A stretch of DNA of 64,000 bases from Gigaspora margarita (lineage: Eukaryota > Glomeromycota > Glomeromycetes > Diversisporales > Gigasporaceae). The position numbers were made by a program, and so were the translations under genes. Positions 22,705 through 34,241 of this stretch are shown here, in pieces; position 1 is the stretch's first letter, and each line of letters starts with the position of its first letter. A model generated the notes under the pieces. It was not told the DNA's origin. It did not search any database and saw only the letters and a list, made by a program, of their open reading frames with translations. The DNA lies in the NCBI GenBank assembly GCA_009809945.1, contig WTPW01000328.1:179405-243404 (forward strand), read 5' to 3'.

Positions 22705-24799
22705 GATGTCAAATCTATCAGATACTATAGACCTTTCTGATCATGAAACCTCACAAATCAAACAAGCACAATCATCAAAAAAACAAACCTTTTAGTTAAT
22801 TTCTTGTTATATAAGGGTGTTACTGAAAGTGAAGATTCTAGTCCAGAAGAATCTGATAATAATATAATTCCTGAACAATATGAAACTTCGTCAGAAGCAT
22901 CTTTGCCATCCACTATATCTCGTTCTTTACAAATATCTGCAAAAAGAAAAATGTAATTTCTAAACATAGAAAAAAATCAAATGAAAGCTAGGTATGGCAT
23001 TACACAAGGCGTGATAAAGCTAAGAAATTTAAGTATTGTAAAGTAGATATAGATGATGGCAATGGTAATATTGAGCAATATAAAACTGTATTCCAATCCA
23101 CTACTTCAGTTACCAATATCACTTCACATTTATGTACCATACACAGAATATTTAAAGACCAAAAATTAGATGCACCTATAGTATCTTCAGGTGAAAACAA
23201 AATACAAACAACAATTAACTCCATATTAGATAAACATGCTACAATAACTCAACCACATTCTGAAGAAAAACAAATATGTATTACTTATCATTTAGTAGCT
23301 TGGTTAATCAAGGCTATAATGCCTTTAGACTGTATTAATCATGACCAATTTAAAGATTTTTGTTACAAAATTAATCTGTGATTTGGTGCTCCCTGTACTA
23401 ATATAGTAAAAAATAAAATTGCAGAATCAATAATATATACACGATCAAATTTAAATCAACTAATAAATAAAACTATAATATCTGTATGTTTTACAACAGA
23501 TTTGTGGACCCAAAACCATGTTCTATTTATTGGAGTGACCGCTCATTGGCTTGCAGAGAATTTTGTAATGCATTAAGCATTAATTACTATAGAAAATTTT
23601 GAATACCCTCATACAGGAGATCGTATTGAAGACTTCTTGTGCAAAGTTCTTACTAATTGGGATATAGAAAATAAATTGTTTTCAGTAACTACAGATAATA
23701 TTGCATCAATAGTAAAGGCAATTAGGCAATTAGGAACTACTTACCTTGGATGTACAGCCCACACAATTTATCTTGCAATCATGGATGGGTTAAAAAAGCA
23801 ATAATTTAATATAAAAAGCTAAATTAATGAATAATTTTGTTGTTAATTATGAAAAGTATAGGCCGTGATTCCATAATATTCAAGCTGAACTAAATAAAAA
23901 AAAGTGTACATCAAATTTAACAAATAAGTCAAATATTAGATTGGAACCCATATCAAGTGACACTGCTACGCATTGGAATTCCACGTATCTTCTTCTCCAA
24001 AGACTAATAGATCTTTGTGAAGCGATTGTTGCATTAGCTGAGAACCTGGTAAAAGATTCTGATAGAATAGTTAGAACAAATAGAAATAGTTTAAAGGAAA
24101 AAATAATCACAGATGAAGACTGGCAAGAATTATTAGAATTATGTAATCTTCTCTATCCTTTTGCACGTGCATCTGTCTATATGAGTAGAAATCAGTATCC
24201 AACGTTAGAAATGGTATACCCAACTATAAAATGCCTTTTTAAACACCTTGATCATATAGAAGATCAGCTTACCCATTCATCAGTTATTGAAACACATGAA
24301 TATCTTTACAATTCAATATTAAATTGCTGGGAAGATCTAATATAATTGGATGGCTTGCTACAATTTTAGACTCTTATTTCAAATCATTATCAGGTGTATC
24401 ATCTGATGAAAGAAATGAAGTAATAGATAAGTTATGAAGAAGAATTAACCTTTCTATATATTCATCAGATAAAACAAATTTATCAAATACAGTTGGTTCA
24501 ATATCTGATATGTCTTCATTTTATGATAATGAAACAAAATTAACCTCACCTATTGATATGGAGCTGCAAGTGTATTTTCTATTCCACCAATCCCCAAGTA
24601 TGAGCTTATGGATCTGTTATATGTAAATTGCAACCCTTTAAGTTGGTGGAAAGAAAATCAAGGTACTTTACTGCTTCTTGCTAAGCAGGCAAGGAGCTTT
24701 CTTGCTGTGCCTGCAACTTCAGTCCCTTCTGAAAGACTCTTTTCTAGTACCAGAAACATTCTAATAGCCCCGATATGGTTCATAACTTATTGGTTTTAA
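22705..24799 (+). pseudogene. hAT transposase with BED-like zinc finger
   Basis: From the ATG at 22705 the plus strand gives an acidic N-terminus, then a degenerate BED-type finger (WHYTRRDKAKKFKYC ... SHLCTIH) near 23000-23150. The RNase-H-like core follows with TTDLWTQNHVLFIGVTAHWL (about 23499-23558), HTGDRIEDFL, SVTTDNIASIVKAI and LGCTAHTIYLAI. The reading frame at 23941-24345 covers the helical insertion. The C-terminal dimerisation domain is clear: NPLSWWKENQ and LAVPATSVPSERLFSSTRNIL near 24629-24770. Stops at 23379, 23573 and 24435 sit where Arg or Gln codons are likely, and frames change near 24340. The product would cut and paste the element; this copy cannot. Confidence 0.88.
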
Positions 24800-26075
24800 A
24801 AGAAAACTCACCAATTATGAACGTTTATATCAGATTATTAAATAGTTAAAAAAAAAGTATTAATGTTATATTTGTATAAAACATATATTAATAAGAGAAA
24901 AAAAATTTTATGATACTTAACTTTTATTTTTATATTCACTATTTGTGAATTCATTTTTGATCATATAAATTTAAATATTAGTTAACTATATTGCACAAGA
25001 ATTAAGTTTGTACATATATAAGATTTGATTATTCGCAAAATTTTTAAGGTATAAGTCATTTAATATATGGTACATAACAACTACATAGAATTGTAACTTG
25101 GGATTTGTGCCTTGTTTGGATTTGGGCCACGTTCTTTACTATTTTAGGCTTTATATACAAAAGGTTTTGACTAATTATAACTATAGTAATACCCTAGAAA
25201 GTTGAGAATGTCTTTTTCAAAGCATAAATAAGTATATTTTTTATTAAATATAGATTAGAGTAGATTTTGTAACTTTAATTTCAATAAAAGATTTTTTATG
25301 ATGATAAATATATATCAATATATAAAATCAGTAAATTAACATGACTTTCAATCAACTATGCTATTTTAAATAAAATAAAATAAAAAAAATGACTTCAATA
25401 TTTAGCCAACTAAGCTGACTTAGCCAATTTTTATAAAATCAGCTTAGTCAGTCGATAAATTTAGATGGACTAATACCCCTATCTGCTAGATCATTCCGAT
25501 CTGTCAGTTATAGTAGGTCAATTAGATCTGTTGAATCTGATAAATCAGACCAATACATCAGATTTGTTGAATCTGACAAATCAGACTGATAGACCAGAAC
25601 TGTCAGATCAAATGCATATTACTGATCGATCATTTGTAATGATTAAATATACCATTAAACCTGTATTATAAATAAGGATGTAAAAAGTATAAAAGTGATG
25701 TCCCTGTTGTCTTGAAATAAACAACTCAGTATGAGCAACAACTCAGTTGAGTTTAATACTTCGAAATCATAATAGTACTCTAGTAGTTAATTACTTATCT
25801 TTAAGTTTTATTCCTAATAAATCATCCAAATACACTTTCTGTTGACCTTGTCATTATTATAAAAACCTATTGTCAGTTTAAAGCTGTCCTTTAACCTTTG
25901 AAATTTGAATAGAAGTGTTAGGGAGTAACAAAAATCAGGTGATTTTTTAGAGGGAGAGAGGGGTAAAAAATGTTGAAATTATATATAGGAACCTGACCAA
26001 ATCTATATTATGGAGGGGGGAGGGGAGTAGGCCTCTAATAAAAAATAATCAGGTAATTAATGACACTGCCCTTAA

Positions 26076-26334
26076 GGCCAGACCAATTTAATTCAGTGGT
26101 TTACATTATATCCTTCACACAAAAGGGGGAGGGAGGAGTGGTTCATATAGTAAAATTTTAAAAAGTTTTTTTTCAAAAAACATTTTTTCTGATTTGTTCC
26201 GGGACTATATAAAAATTTTCTGAAATATTCCATAGTCCTATGTATATCATTCTAAATTTTTTTTTACTATGAGAGAGGAGGAGTGGGCTCTGAGGAGGAG
26301 GTAATGTAAACTACTAAATTAAATTGGTCTGGCC
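26076..26334. mobile_element. MITE with TAA duplication (PIF/Harbinger-like)
   Basis: TAA at 26073-26075 and 26335-26337 flanks inverted ends GGCCAGACCAATTTAATT and its complement. The interior has GGGAGGAGTGG near 26130 and GGAGGAGTGGG near 26277. It inserted in DNA downstream of the LTR that is shared with 31900-32060. Confidence 0.8.
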
Positions 26335-26337
26335 TAA

Positions 26338-26600
26338 CCATAATTGATCATAAGAAAAGCAGAGAAAGAACCTAAATCGACAATTCACCTTTATATAGAA
26401 AACCTTTGATTGTTTTTCTGACCCATTGTTGCCAAAGATAAACAATAATTAATTGCCTCTGTTTACCTTCAAATACCTCTCAGAAATCAAGGCTAATAGA
26501 GCAACTATTGACAGGAAGTCACATGAGCACAGAGATACAAACTGTGCAGTAGTGTATCATAGTTGTTAGTATTTATACAAGCGAGTGGGTTTATATTTAT
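26338..26600 (+). repeat. Retroelement leader-like sequence shared with 31920-32120
   Basis: ACCTTTATATAGAAAACCTTTGATTG...GACCCATTGTTG matches ACCTTTATATAGAAACCTTTATTATT...GATCCATTGTTG near 31982. Both lie just after LTR-like sequence, so the homology covers more than the LTR. Confidence 0.6.
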
Positions 26601-26784
26601 AGTATGATTTGGCAATTCAAAAGAGTGTGTGATGTATTTTATAGAATCGATTATAGTGTCCTTTATTAATATATTAAGATATTATAGCAAACATGCCTAC
26701 AAAGTGGAGCGAATCTCACCCATATTTATAAGAAACTATCTACTAATAAATACATATTGCACTTGTGTCATAAATGACCAATCT

Positions 26785-26935
26785 ATCACTTATGCCACTT
26801 TGATCACATCAGTCACTTATACCTTAGTTGCAAGATGTGACACATCCAGCACATGTGACACTTCTGTCACATGAGGCACATGCAGTACATGTGGCACATC
26901 TGGCACATCCAGTACATCTTGCACATCTAGAGCAG
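26785..26935. repeat. Minisatellite of about 9 bases (CACATCTGG type)
   Basis: Irregular copies of GCACATCTG / ACACATCCA / TCACATGAG run for about 150 bases. The frames over it (VTHPAHVTLLSHEAHAVHVA) are artefacts of the repeat. Confidence 0.75.
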
Positions 26936-27210
26936 CAATCCTGTGATATAGCATATAGCATGGGTTCAGTAGGCAAGGGTAACACTTCTTTATTGAACAA
27001 TTATGATCCTGTGATCATCCCATAATCGATCCCATGACTCTTATTGTTAAATTAATTTTCCAACTTCGACCGCCTCTAGCAGCCGTCAGAATTTAATTGA
27101 GCCCAATTAGAGCTAACTCCATGACCACTTGTTTATGATTAAAGTTGAATATTCCAACCTATTGTATCAAGACCCTACAATCTTGAGACTCAGACCAAAT
27201 CTTCCATGCC

Positions 27211-28055
27211 TAGTGATGTGAATTCTACCAATTTGGCATATTCCTACCAGTATCTACCAGTAGGTGGTAGCTACTGGTAGCTACTACTACCGGTAGATCT
27301 ACTAGTCACATGATAAATAAAATTTATTTGACAAATCATATACTTTCGATATTTATACACATTACTCTAGTTATATCGACATTCTCCAGCAATGGAAAAA
27401 TTGTCGATATATCCAGATGTCAGTTTAATAAGCATCTCTATCTATACCAACATTATATTGATATTGCATAGATATGTCAGCTTAGGCAGAGGTAAATTTT
27501 TTTGTTTTCACCAAGCTTCTACTAAAAATAATAAACTTAGCAAAATAAATTTATTTTAACACAAAATGAATTTGTTTTATGTTTAGCATAAAATAAATTC
27601 ATTATATATTTGCATAAAATGATGAAATGAATTTATTTTATGCTTATTGTTTCATGCTAAGCTTAGTATAAAGCAAATTTAAAAAATTAATTTGATTGGT
27701 ACACCTATATCGACAGTCAGTTTATAAAAATTGTCACTATATCCAGCAATAAAAATTATCTTAAATAATTTTTTAATATTAAAATTGTCAGTATATCGTT
27801 ATAATCAATATCTCTTATGATTGTTAATAACCAATGAATTTTTAACATTATAGTTTTTTTTTTGAAAAAAGTGTCGATATAACCAGCTGTCAGTATAACC
27901 AGAGTGACGTGTAATACACTATATAATTTTTTAATTTAATTCAATTATTTTATTGGTATCTACCCTGCATATAATTTACCTAACGGTATCTACCGTTATC
28001 TACTGGTAGATACCAGTGGTAGATTCCTACCAGTAGCTACCAACTCACATCACTA
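27211..28055. mobile_element. Non-autonomous hAT element with nested mariner-like element
   Basis: Termini TAGTGATGTGAATT and, inverted, TAGTGATGTGAGTTGG are flanked by TCCATGCC (27203-27210) and TCCACGCC (28056-28063), an 8-bp duplication differing by one CpG-type change. Subterminal arrays of CTACCAGTA / GGTAGCTAC repeat near both ends. A TA-flanked element occupies 27358-27911. Confidence 0.87.
27358..27911. mobile_element. Mariner-like MITE nested in the hAT
   Basis: TA at 27356-27357 and 27912-27913 bounds CACATTACTCTAGTTATATC and the inverted CACGTCACTCTGGTTATACT. TCGATATATCCAG-type subterminal motifs repeat on both sides. Its centre has a palindrome of ATAAAATAAATTCAT. Confidence 0.75.
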
Positions 28056-28063
28056 TCCACGCC

Positions 28064-29073
28064 TCTTTCTGCCTGCCAGTTCAAGGTTTAGAAGTCTTGA
28101 CCCTTATTGGCTAGTATTTTAGTTGATTGGATTAGTTAGGTGTATAGTTTGACCCGCCCATGATCGGTCTACACCTTCTCAACGTGCAAAAGAAGAAAAT
28201 GAGAAAATACGTAATTGAATACTAATGATTAAATCGACTTATCTGCACTAATTAATATGCCAAGTACAAATTTTACATATCTACAGTATATAATATGTAC
28301 TAATATATCACCATAGCCTCTATTTCTAAACTTTTAGTCAAATTTATGTGAGATTTGATCAATTATTTGCACTTATTACTATAAATAGTCAATTATTGTT
28401 CACTAATATTTATTGTTGCAACTACAAGTTGATTTGGATCAGGAAAATTTCGATTTTGGCATACAGTAGATTATTAGTCACGATCTATAATTTTAATGAA
28501 TTATTTTATTTCAAAATTTCTTAATCTAAGATGTTAATCTAAGAATAGCTTTTTACTACAAAACAAGTCTTTTTAGTGATTTATAATAAATGTCTTGTAT
28601 GAACATATTTAGACCCTTCATTTCACAAAACTATTATGATCTTATAGCGATACTTCGTTAACCCAAATAATATAAGCTTAGAGATCGATATTGAGTTAAC
28701 TAGGAACTATTAAAACCAATTCAAATACTCAATTACAATCACAAAATGATAATAATAGTCACATTTAATTTCAAGTTGAATGAAAAATCAGACGTGAAAA
28801 AATAACAAATATCCTTTTGACTATTTCATTAAAGATTATGTACAGCCGCCCTCTATATAGTCACCACCCATACAATCACATCATATGTAATCACATTTAC
28901 GATTAGGCGAAGCTATGATTTAATTTATAAGAAAAAAACCTCCATATAAACACAACTCCTTATTGATTAATTGACAACTTGAATATACCAATGTAAGTCG
29001 TGGATCCATAATAAACTCTCTAATTTGTGTGCCATTGATAACGTATTACTGTAATAGATTATTTATATTCTTA
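28064..29073. other. Unassigned DNA with higher CpG content
   Basis: No domain, hairpin or duplication stands out in about 1 kb. CpG dinucleotides are commoner than in the first 26 kb. Confidence 0.4.
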
Positions 29074-29427
29074 AAAGACAATTATCTTTCATCGCTAGTG
29101 CGATGCATCGCTACCCCCTGATCGACCAATAATTTTGTTTGTTTTAGATTTTACATTAATCAAAACAAAACAAATAGCGGGCAGGTTAAGATAGGGTTAG
29201 GGTTTGGTTGTAGGCAATAGTTAGATAATCTCCTAACCCAAAATTTCGCAAGGAATTTTTTTTGTTAAGAAAAAATTGTAGTTTCTTAGTCAAAATTTTA
29301 AGTTAGAAGCGATTTTTTAAAAAATCGTTGTTTCGCTTCGATTTCACGTTACACCTGATCCTGCATCCCGATTGGTCGATCAGGGGGTGGCGATGCATCG
29401 CACTGGCGATGAATGATAACTCTCTTT
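29074..29427. mobile_element. MITE family M1, copy 2 (CpG-rich, well preserved)
   Basis: Inverted ends share AGTGCGATGCATCGC and CCCCTGATCGACCAAT without change. The inner block GATCAGGTGTAACGTGAAATC (inverted, near 29336-29358) and the core AAGGAATTTTTTTTGTTA (near 29254) identify it as family M1. It retains CpG sites that are TpG or CpA in the copies at 654 and 58091. Exact edges are uncertain by a few bases. Confidence 0.8.
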
Positions 29428-29864
29428 TTAAAAATATAAAATGAAATTTATTTCGCTAAATTCGCTTAAGTTGCTTTTACGATTCAAATTTAACTTACTT
29501 GTATCCACCTACAGTGATACAAGTTGAATTTTACAAAGTTCATTTTATTAGTACTACGTAGTATTCTTACAAATGATTCTGTTAATTCGGTCATTTTTTC
29601 ATATCCACATAAGAAAAATCAAGGTTATAGAACTTTCATAACTTTCAGGACAATGCTGGCTATTCTAATGTTCAGAAAATTTTGATTTTCCAAAACATTC
29701 AACGTTTCTTTCTCATAATTCAAGAATACTATTTGACTTGTGCTGAAATATTTATTGTATTAGGTCAGTAAAAGTAGAATTGACGTTGTAATTTCAAGTG
29801 AATTGATATGTAATTTGACAAGATTTAACTAATTGGTTTGAATTAAACCTTTAATTGATGAGTT

Positions 29865-30560
29865 GATAATTAATTTCATTTCCGAGCTACTGGCAGGATT
29901 CTTGTCCAACATTGCTCGAAAGTTCGACATATTGCAGTGGTGTGTCTTCTATAGGTTCTATTTTTTTTGTGATGCAAGACAAGTATCATAAATGTATCGA
30001 AGGATTCAAACGGTGTACCACTTGAAATTTTCAAAGAATTATTCCATATCGCGTTCATATCTAAGTTATATACAAACCAGCGTTCCATGAATAATTGAGT
30101 TTGAAGTCTTCATGGACATCTCATTCACCTGTTTAATAATTTGAATAATCCAAAATATGCGATCTTTGGTTATCTTTAATGGATTAAGAAATTCTTCAAA
30201 TGCTGAATTTTCGAAATACCAACGAATTAATATACAGCACTTACTAGATCTCTATGAACAATCTTATTTTCATGTAAAGGTTTCAAGCGCTATTGCTTTA
30301 GTAATTTAATGTCTATTGTAAATTTCTCATTTACATATTGTAGAATGTCCATCACTATCTATTTATTTAAATTACATAAATAATCTTTAATATAACATTT
30401 TTAATACTATACTTAAAAATTTTAAGAATACATACCTTTCATGACTCTACAGAATGCAATAATTCGGGTTGCGGGTTCTTTATGATAGTTTAGGTCAATT
30501 ATAAGATTCATAGAATTATTTAATATAAATTATAATTCATTATATTAGAAAGTAATTCAA
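29865..30560 (-). pseudogene. Protein kinase-like pseudogene
   Basis: Reading leftwards, an exon near 30540-30440 gives EPATRIIAFCRVMK, resembling the strand region before the kinase hinge. After an intron, 30370-30240 reads DILQYVNEKF and LKPLHENKIVHRDL, with the HRD catalytic-loop motif. Near 30165-30130 one frame gives KIAYFGLFKLLN, in the place of the DFG-containing activation segment (Tyr for Asp). A shifted frame continues NEMSMKTSNSIIHGTLV, and 30040-29890 gives LKISSGTPFESFDTFMI and EQCW, the usual ISSGxxPF and CW motifs of the C-lobe. At least three frame changes and a lost catalytic DFG Asp make it inactive. Expanded kinase families are usual in these fungi. Confidence 0.75.
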
Positions 30561-31449
30561 GCCTTAATACAGTACTTTATTAATAAAATCTTTACTCGCC
30601 ATGATTAAGTGTAAAATGACAAAATAAATGTTCAATAGCCAGACGTGTTCGCCTCAATTCTTCTGTTCTGGATCGTCCATGCAAGGCCTTCCGTTGATGA
30701 CAAGGTTCTTTCATGCAAATTACGATATATTTATGTTCTTGATAATTTTTTAAAAATTGTTGTGACCGAATCGATAATTTTTAGATCTTGCATTATGTCG
30801 CTAGATTATTAATTCCGAACCGTTTATCAAAAAATTTTCAGCTGCCCCAAGTGTTTATGAAACAGCTATAAGATCTTGAAGCCCACATTAATGTCGTTTA
30901 ATCGATAAGTTACTGGCTTCAGCCTATCAGAAAGTAATTTTTCAGGATTTTGAGACTCTGTAATGAAAATTTAAGCGTATCTGACCCTGAATTTTCGGAA
31001 TTTTGGGATCTTCCTATGTGAATGGCTAAATTAATTACATACGATTTTTAATATTAAATTTTTGGCAAATAAGTAATAATAATTTAGAATTTAAAGCACT
31101 CGATATTTATGAGCGCCAACAGCGCCCTTAGTAATATTACTAAGGAAATTTAAAAAAAAAAAAAGTACTCGATATTTGTACACAATAACTATGATGCAAT
31201 ATATCAAAAAACATTCGTTAAATATAAATCATCATAATTAATTATTTATGATTGCATGATGAATACGTACGTTGTGAAGGGCTCCAGGCACCGGTGTTTA
31301 TATATTTTTTCTTTACTTGTCCTTTTTTTTTATCATTTTTCTATTATTATCCGCACCTATATATATAAGTTATATATTCAACTAGTTGGTACGTGTTAAA
31401 CCAAGTCCCAAAAATAGAAGTAGAAAATTGTTCCTTATCTGTAAGCGGC
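30561..31449 (-). other. Unassigned; possible upstream exon of the kinase pseudogene
   Basis: The minus strand at about 30740-30610 has an open stretch (KEPCHQRKALHGRSRTEEL and AIEHLFCHFTLNHG) of unknown identity. The rest, to 31449, shows nothing I can name. A short GCGCC inverted pair lies near 31113. Confidence 0.35.
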
Positions 31450-32150
31450 TGTGAACTTGTCCGCTAAATTTAATTTATCCAATTTATCACCTTTATGCGC
31501 TTTTATTGGATTTATTCGATTAATTGCATTTATCCACTTTATGAAATTTATCCCTTTATTCGAGATATTACATTTGTTGAATAAGTTCGACCGTCAAAAC
31601 CTGTATGAGAATAAGGATGTAAAAGTATTTAAGCGATAGTTCTGTCGCATTGAAATAAAACTAACTCAGTTGAGTTTAACATTCGAAACCATAATAGAAG
31701 AAGTAGTGGCTCCAGTAGTTAATTACTTATCTTTTAAGTTTTGTCCATATTAAATCGTCCACGTATACTTTTCGTTATCCCCGATATTATCGTTATTAGT
31801 TCCAATCGCAAACTAACCTTCGAAATTCGAGTAGAAGCGTTATGTAGAATGGTTATCTCCTTGTTCTTGATAACTCGTTCGAAATGAATCGTTTATTATC
31901 AACCTTTATTCCCAATAATACATTTCAGGTCTTGATCGATCGTAAGAAAGAAAGAGAGTAAAAGAGCCACGTTCGCATTTTTTTACCTTTATATAGAAAC
32001 CTTTATTATTCCCCTGATCCATTGTTGACGTCAATTGAAATAATAAATGATTACCTCATTTATCGAACAATCTACATTGTTGATTGATCTTCGATCCCGT
32101 GACGTCACGAGACATCGTTAACGATCAAATCTCAATTCGAAAACTCTAAA
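31450..32150 (+). repeat. LTR-like copy 2 plus leader
   Basis: It begins TGTGAACTTG and shares AATAAGGATGTAAAAGTATTTAAG, GAAATAAAACTAACTCAGTTGAGTTTAA and AGTAGTTAATTACTTATC with the LTR at 25660-25800. The leader at 31920-32110 matches 26350-26470. Many CpG sites here are TpG or CpA in the other copy. No gag or pol follows, so it is a remnant. Confidence 0.7.
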
Positions 32151-32699
32151 TCAACCTCGTGAGCCTTGTGCACGTGACCCTAAATTAAGCAGTAGACTGG
32201 AACTAAAGTCGAAGAAGAAATCCTAGCGTTCGAGTAATCAAATATTCGATTGAAATACAACACGAGACCATAAAAGACACTTACCTAAAAATCGTTAACT
32301 CCACAAGACCCAAAGCCCCAAAAGGCCCGGATCAAATCTATCACGCCTCTGTTCGACACCTTCCATTTTTTGGAGTATTCGGTCTTGCTAAAGTATTGAA
32401 AGAAGATTATTAAAGCCCTTGGATGTTAATTAGTTTGTCTTTATATTAGTCCCACCCTTCACAACATACGTACGTACGTATATCATATCAATTCCTTATT
32501 ATTGACGCGACGAAAATGTGAGATTAATTAAATTCTCATCAGTAATTGCTATTAATACTCATCATAATCATTCGTCATAAGCAGTTATCGGTATTAATAC
32601 GTAAGTGTAAATACTGGGTAAATAAAAAAAAAAGAAAGTAATTATTACTTGCATTACTGAACCCATCTCTAATATCATATTTGATCGGTTAGTTAATTA

Positions 32700-33140
32700 T
32701 GAAATGTGTTTACTGTTTAATACAATTATCGCAATAACTTTACATTTTCAACATTTCTCTTTCTAATCAATTTTTTGTTTGAAGGATCACATACTCCATT
32801 ATATGCTGTGACAATCTGAAGTCCTTCATTATCCGTAGCTATGGTTTGTGACAAAAAGAAGAAAATGATGATAACTGATATCTTCTCGTTGATAAAATTG
32901 ACGCAAAACGATGACAACTGATTCTTCTCGTTGACAAAATTGACGCATAATCTTGTTTTCAAAAAGAAATTCAATGGGCTTTCCTAAGGAGAGTACTTCA
33001 TTTGATGCATTTTCATTTGTTAATCATTGTTCCAACTGTCTTTACCTTTTATTTTTCTTGCTTTCCTTGAACAATTTTCAATTACATATTTTAATATCTT
33101 TGGCTTTCTTCACTCATGTTTTTTTCATATACGGTTTATG
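32700..33140 (-). other. Possible coding remnant, split by a hAT element
   Basis: The minus strand carries frames such as TAYNGVCDPSNKKLIRKRNVENVK (32800-32730) and, across the inserted element, SATNKYFIYSHPSHIFCIRQLL (34420-34350). CGACGAT-type repeats (TTGACAAAATTGACGCA) occur twice near 32895 and 32933. I do not recognise a family, and continuity across the insertion is inferred. Confidence 0.35.
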
Positions 33141-34091
33141 TAGTGATGGGCAAATCCCGATTTTTTTAAAATCCCGCGCGGGATCCGCGCGGGATTCGCG
33201 GGATTCGCGGGATCGAGTAGAGTTTCTGGATTTTTCACGATTAATAAATAAATAAATAAATATATATATATATCATCACGAGGAATGTAATTTCTCGCTA
33301 AAATAATAATAATTTCTTATAAATCTTACAGCATTGATTACAAATAAAAATGCTTATATAGACTTTACCTACTTTTAAAACATTTGAATCTTATAATTAT
33401 TAAATTCATCAATTCAGATTTGCCTTAATTTTATCAATTTTTTAAAAGATTATTATATAAATATATCTTTAAAAATTATAATGGTAACAAAGCGATCAAA
33501 TCATAAGCGTATAAAAATTTATAAGTAATCAGGTGTATAATCAGGTATAAATGTACTAAAATTTATAAGTGATCAAGAACTATCGTACAAAAATTTATAA
33601 CATGTTATATACATACAAAAATCCATAAACAACTCATAAGAAATTCATAATCGAGCTTATAATTTCTGATCAAATAGTTAATTATCATCTAAATCACAAT
33701 GATTGGCTCGAATTTATTTAACCTTATCACTCATATGAAATAATCACTAAAATTGGATATTTTCGCCCACATGGTACACAATATTCTTGGTGTATTATTT
33801 TATGCAAGAAATTAAAAGTCTAGATTCCCACTTTATTAATGACAATTTAAAATTTTATTTCAACGTACAGTTTGCGCATTATCTCTGTACGTACGTATAT
33901 ATGTGGAACGAGAAATAAATAAAAAGTTAATGCGTGCATAATATTTTTATGTAAGTAACATCAAATACTAATTAGGAATTGGCCCACTTATGTTAAAGCA
34001 GGACAGATGATTTGTTAATGATATGCTAACGCAGGCCAGATAATCTTATATTAAAAATCCCGCGCGGGATCACGCGCGTTGCCCATCACTA
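33141..34091. mobile_element. Non-autonomous hAT element with CCCGCGCGGGAT arrays
   Basis: Termini TAGTGATGGGCAA and TTGCCCATCACTA are perfect inverted repeats. Flanks GGTTTATG (33133-33140) and GGATTGTG (34092-34099) fit a decayed 8-bp duplication. Both ends carry ATCCCGCGCGGGAT palindromes, strikingly G/C-rich in this AT-rich DNA. The interior 33480-33785 is shared with 50345-50650. Confidence 0.82.
33480..33785. repeat. Dispersed repeat shared with 50345-50650
   Basis: CATAAGCGTATAAAAATTTATAAGTAATCA and ATGATTGGCTC...TTTATTTAACCTT...ATCACTCATAT occur in the same order in both places. Here it lies inside a hAT element; there it forms a stand-alone insertion. Confidence 0.75.
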
Positions 34092-34241
34092 GGATTGTGT
34101 TACCTCTTCATCAAGACATTTAATCTCTTTAAGTAGTGAATCATAATTTTTAAAATACGTTCTTGTTTGGATACGTGTAATCCAATTTTATGTCTTCATT
34201 ATGTTTAAGCAGCTCCTCTTTATCTTATACTAAATTAAATT

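Larger units (their letters stand above)
21712..25481 (+). mobile_element. hAT DNA transposon, 3.77 kb, with degenerate transposase
   Basis: Ends are TAGGGATATTAGTC and, inverted, TAGGGGTATTAGTC. The flanks TCTGCCAG (21704-21711) and TCTGCTAG (25482-25489) are an 8-bp target duplication with one change. Subterminal zones hold inverted AGCCAACTTAGCTAACTAAG-type motifs. The element carries a transposase gene (22705-24799) and an M3 MITE (22181-22402). It inserted into the gypsy LTR, which dates it as younger than that element. Confidence 0.9.
21539..25930 (+). repeat. Ty3/gypsy 3' LTR, split by a hAT element
   Basis: The LTR starts TGTGAAGAGC after the polypurine tract and ends near GGGAGTAACA, so it has TG...CA ends. 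The hAT at 21712-25481 splits it into 21539-21711 and 25482-25930, about 620 bases in total. The right part has promoter and polyadenylation signals: AAGTATAAAAGTGATG near 25686 and AATAAA near 25724. A related, more CpG-rich copy is at 31450-31870. Confidence 0.75.

Noticed and set aside
25931..26072. Possible extra MITE with ATCAGGTGATTTTTTAGAGG ends
   Set aside because: Inverted match to CCTCTAATAAAAAATAATCAGGT is imperfect and no target duplication was found.
26629..27025. Two overlapping short frames near the CACATCTGG minisatellite
   Set aside because: Composition follows the repeat; no start context, introns or domain.
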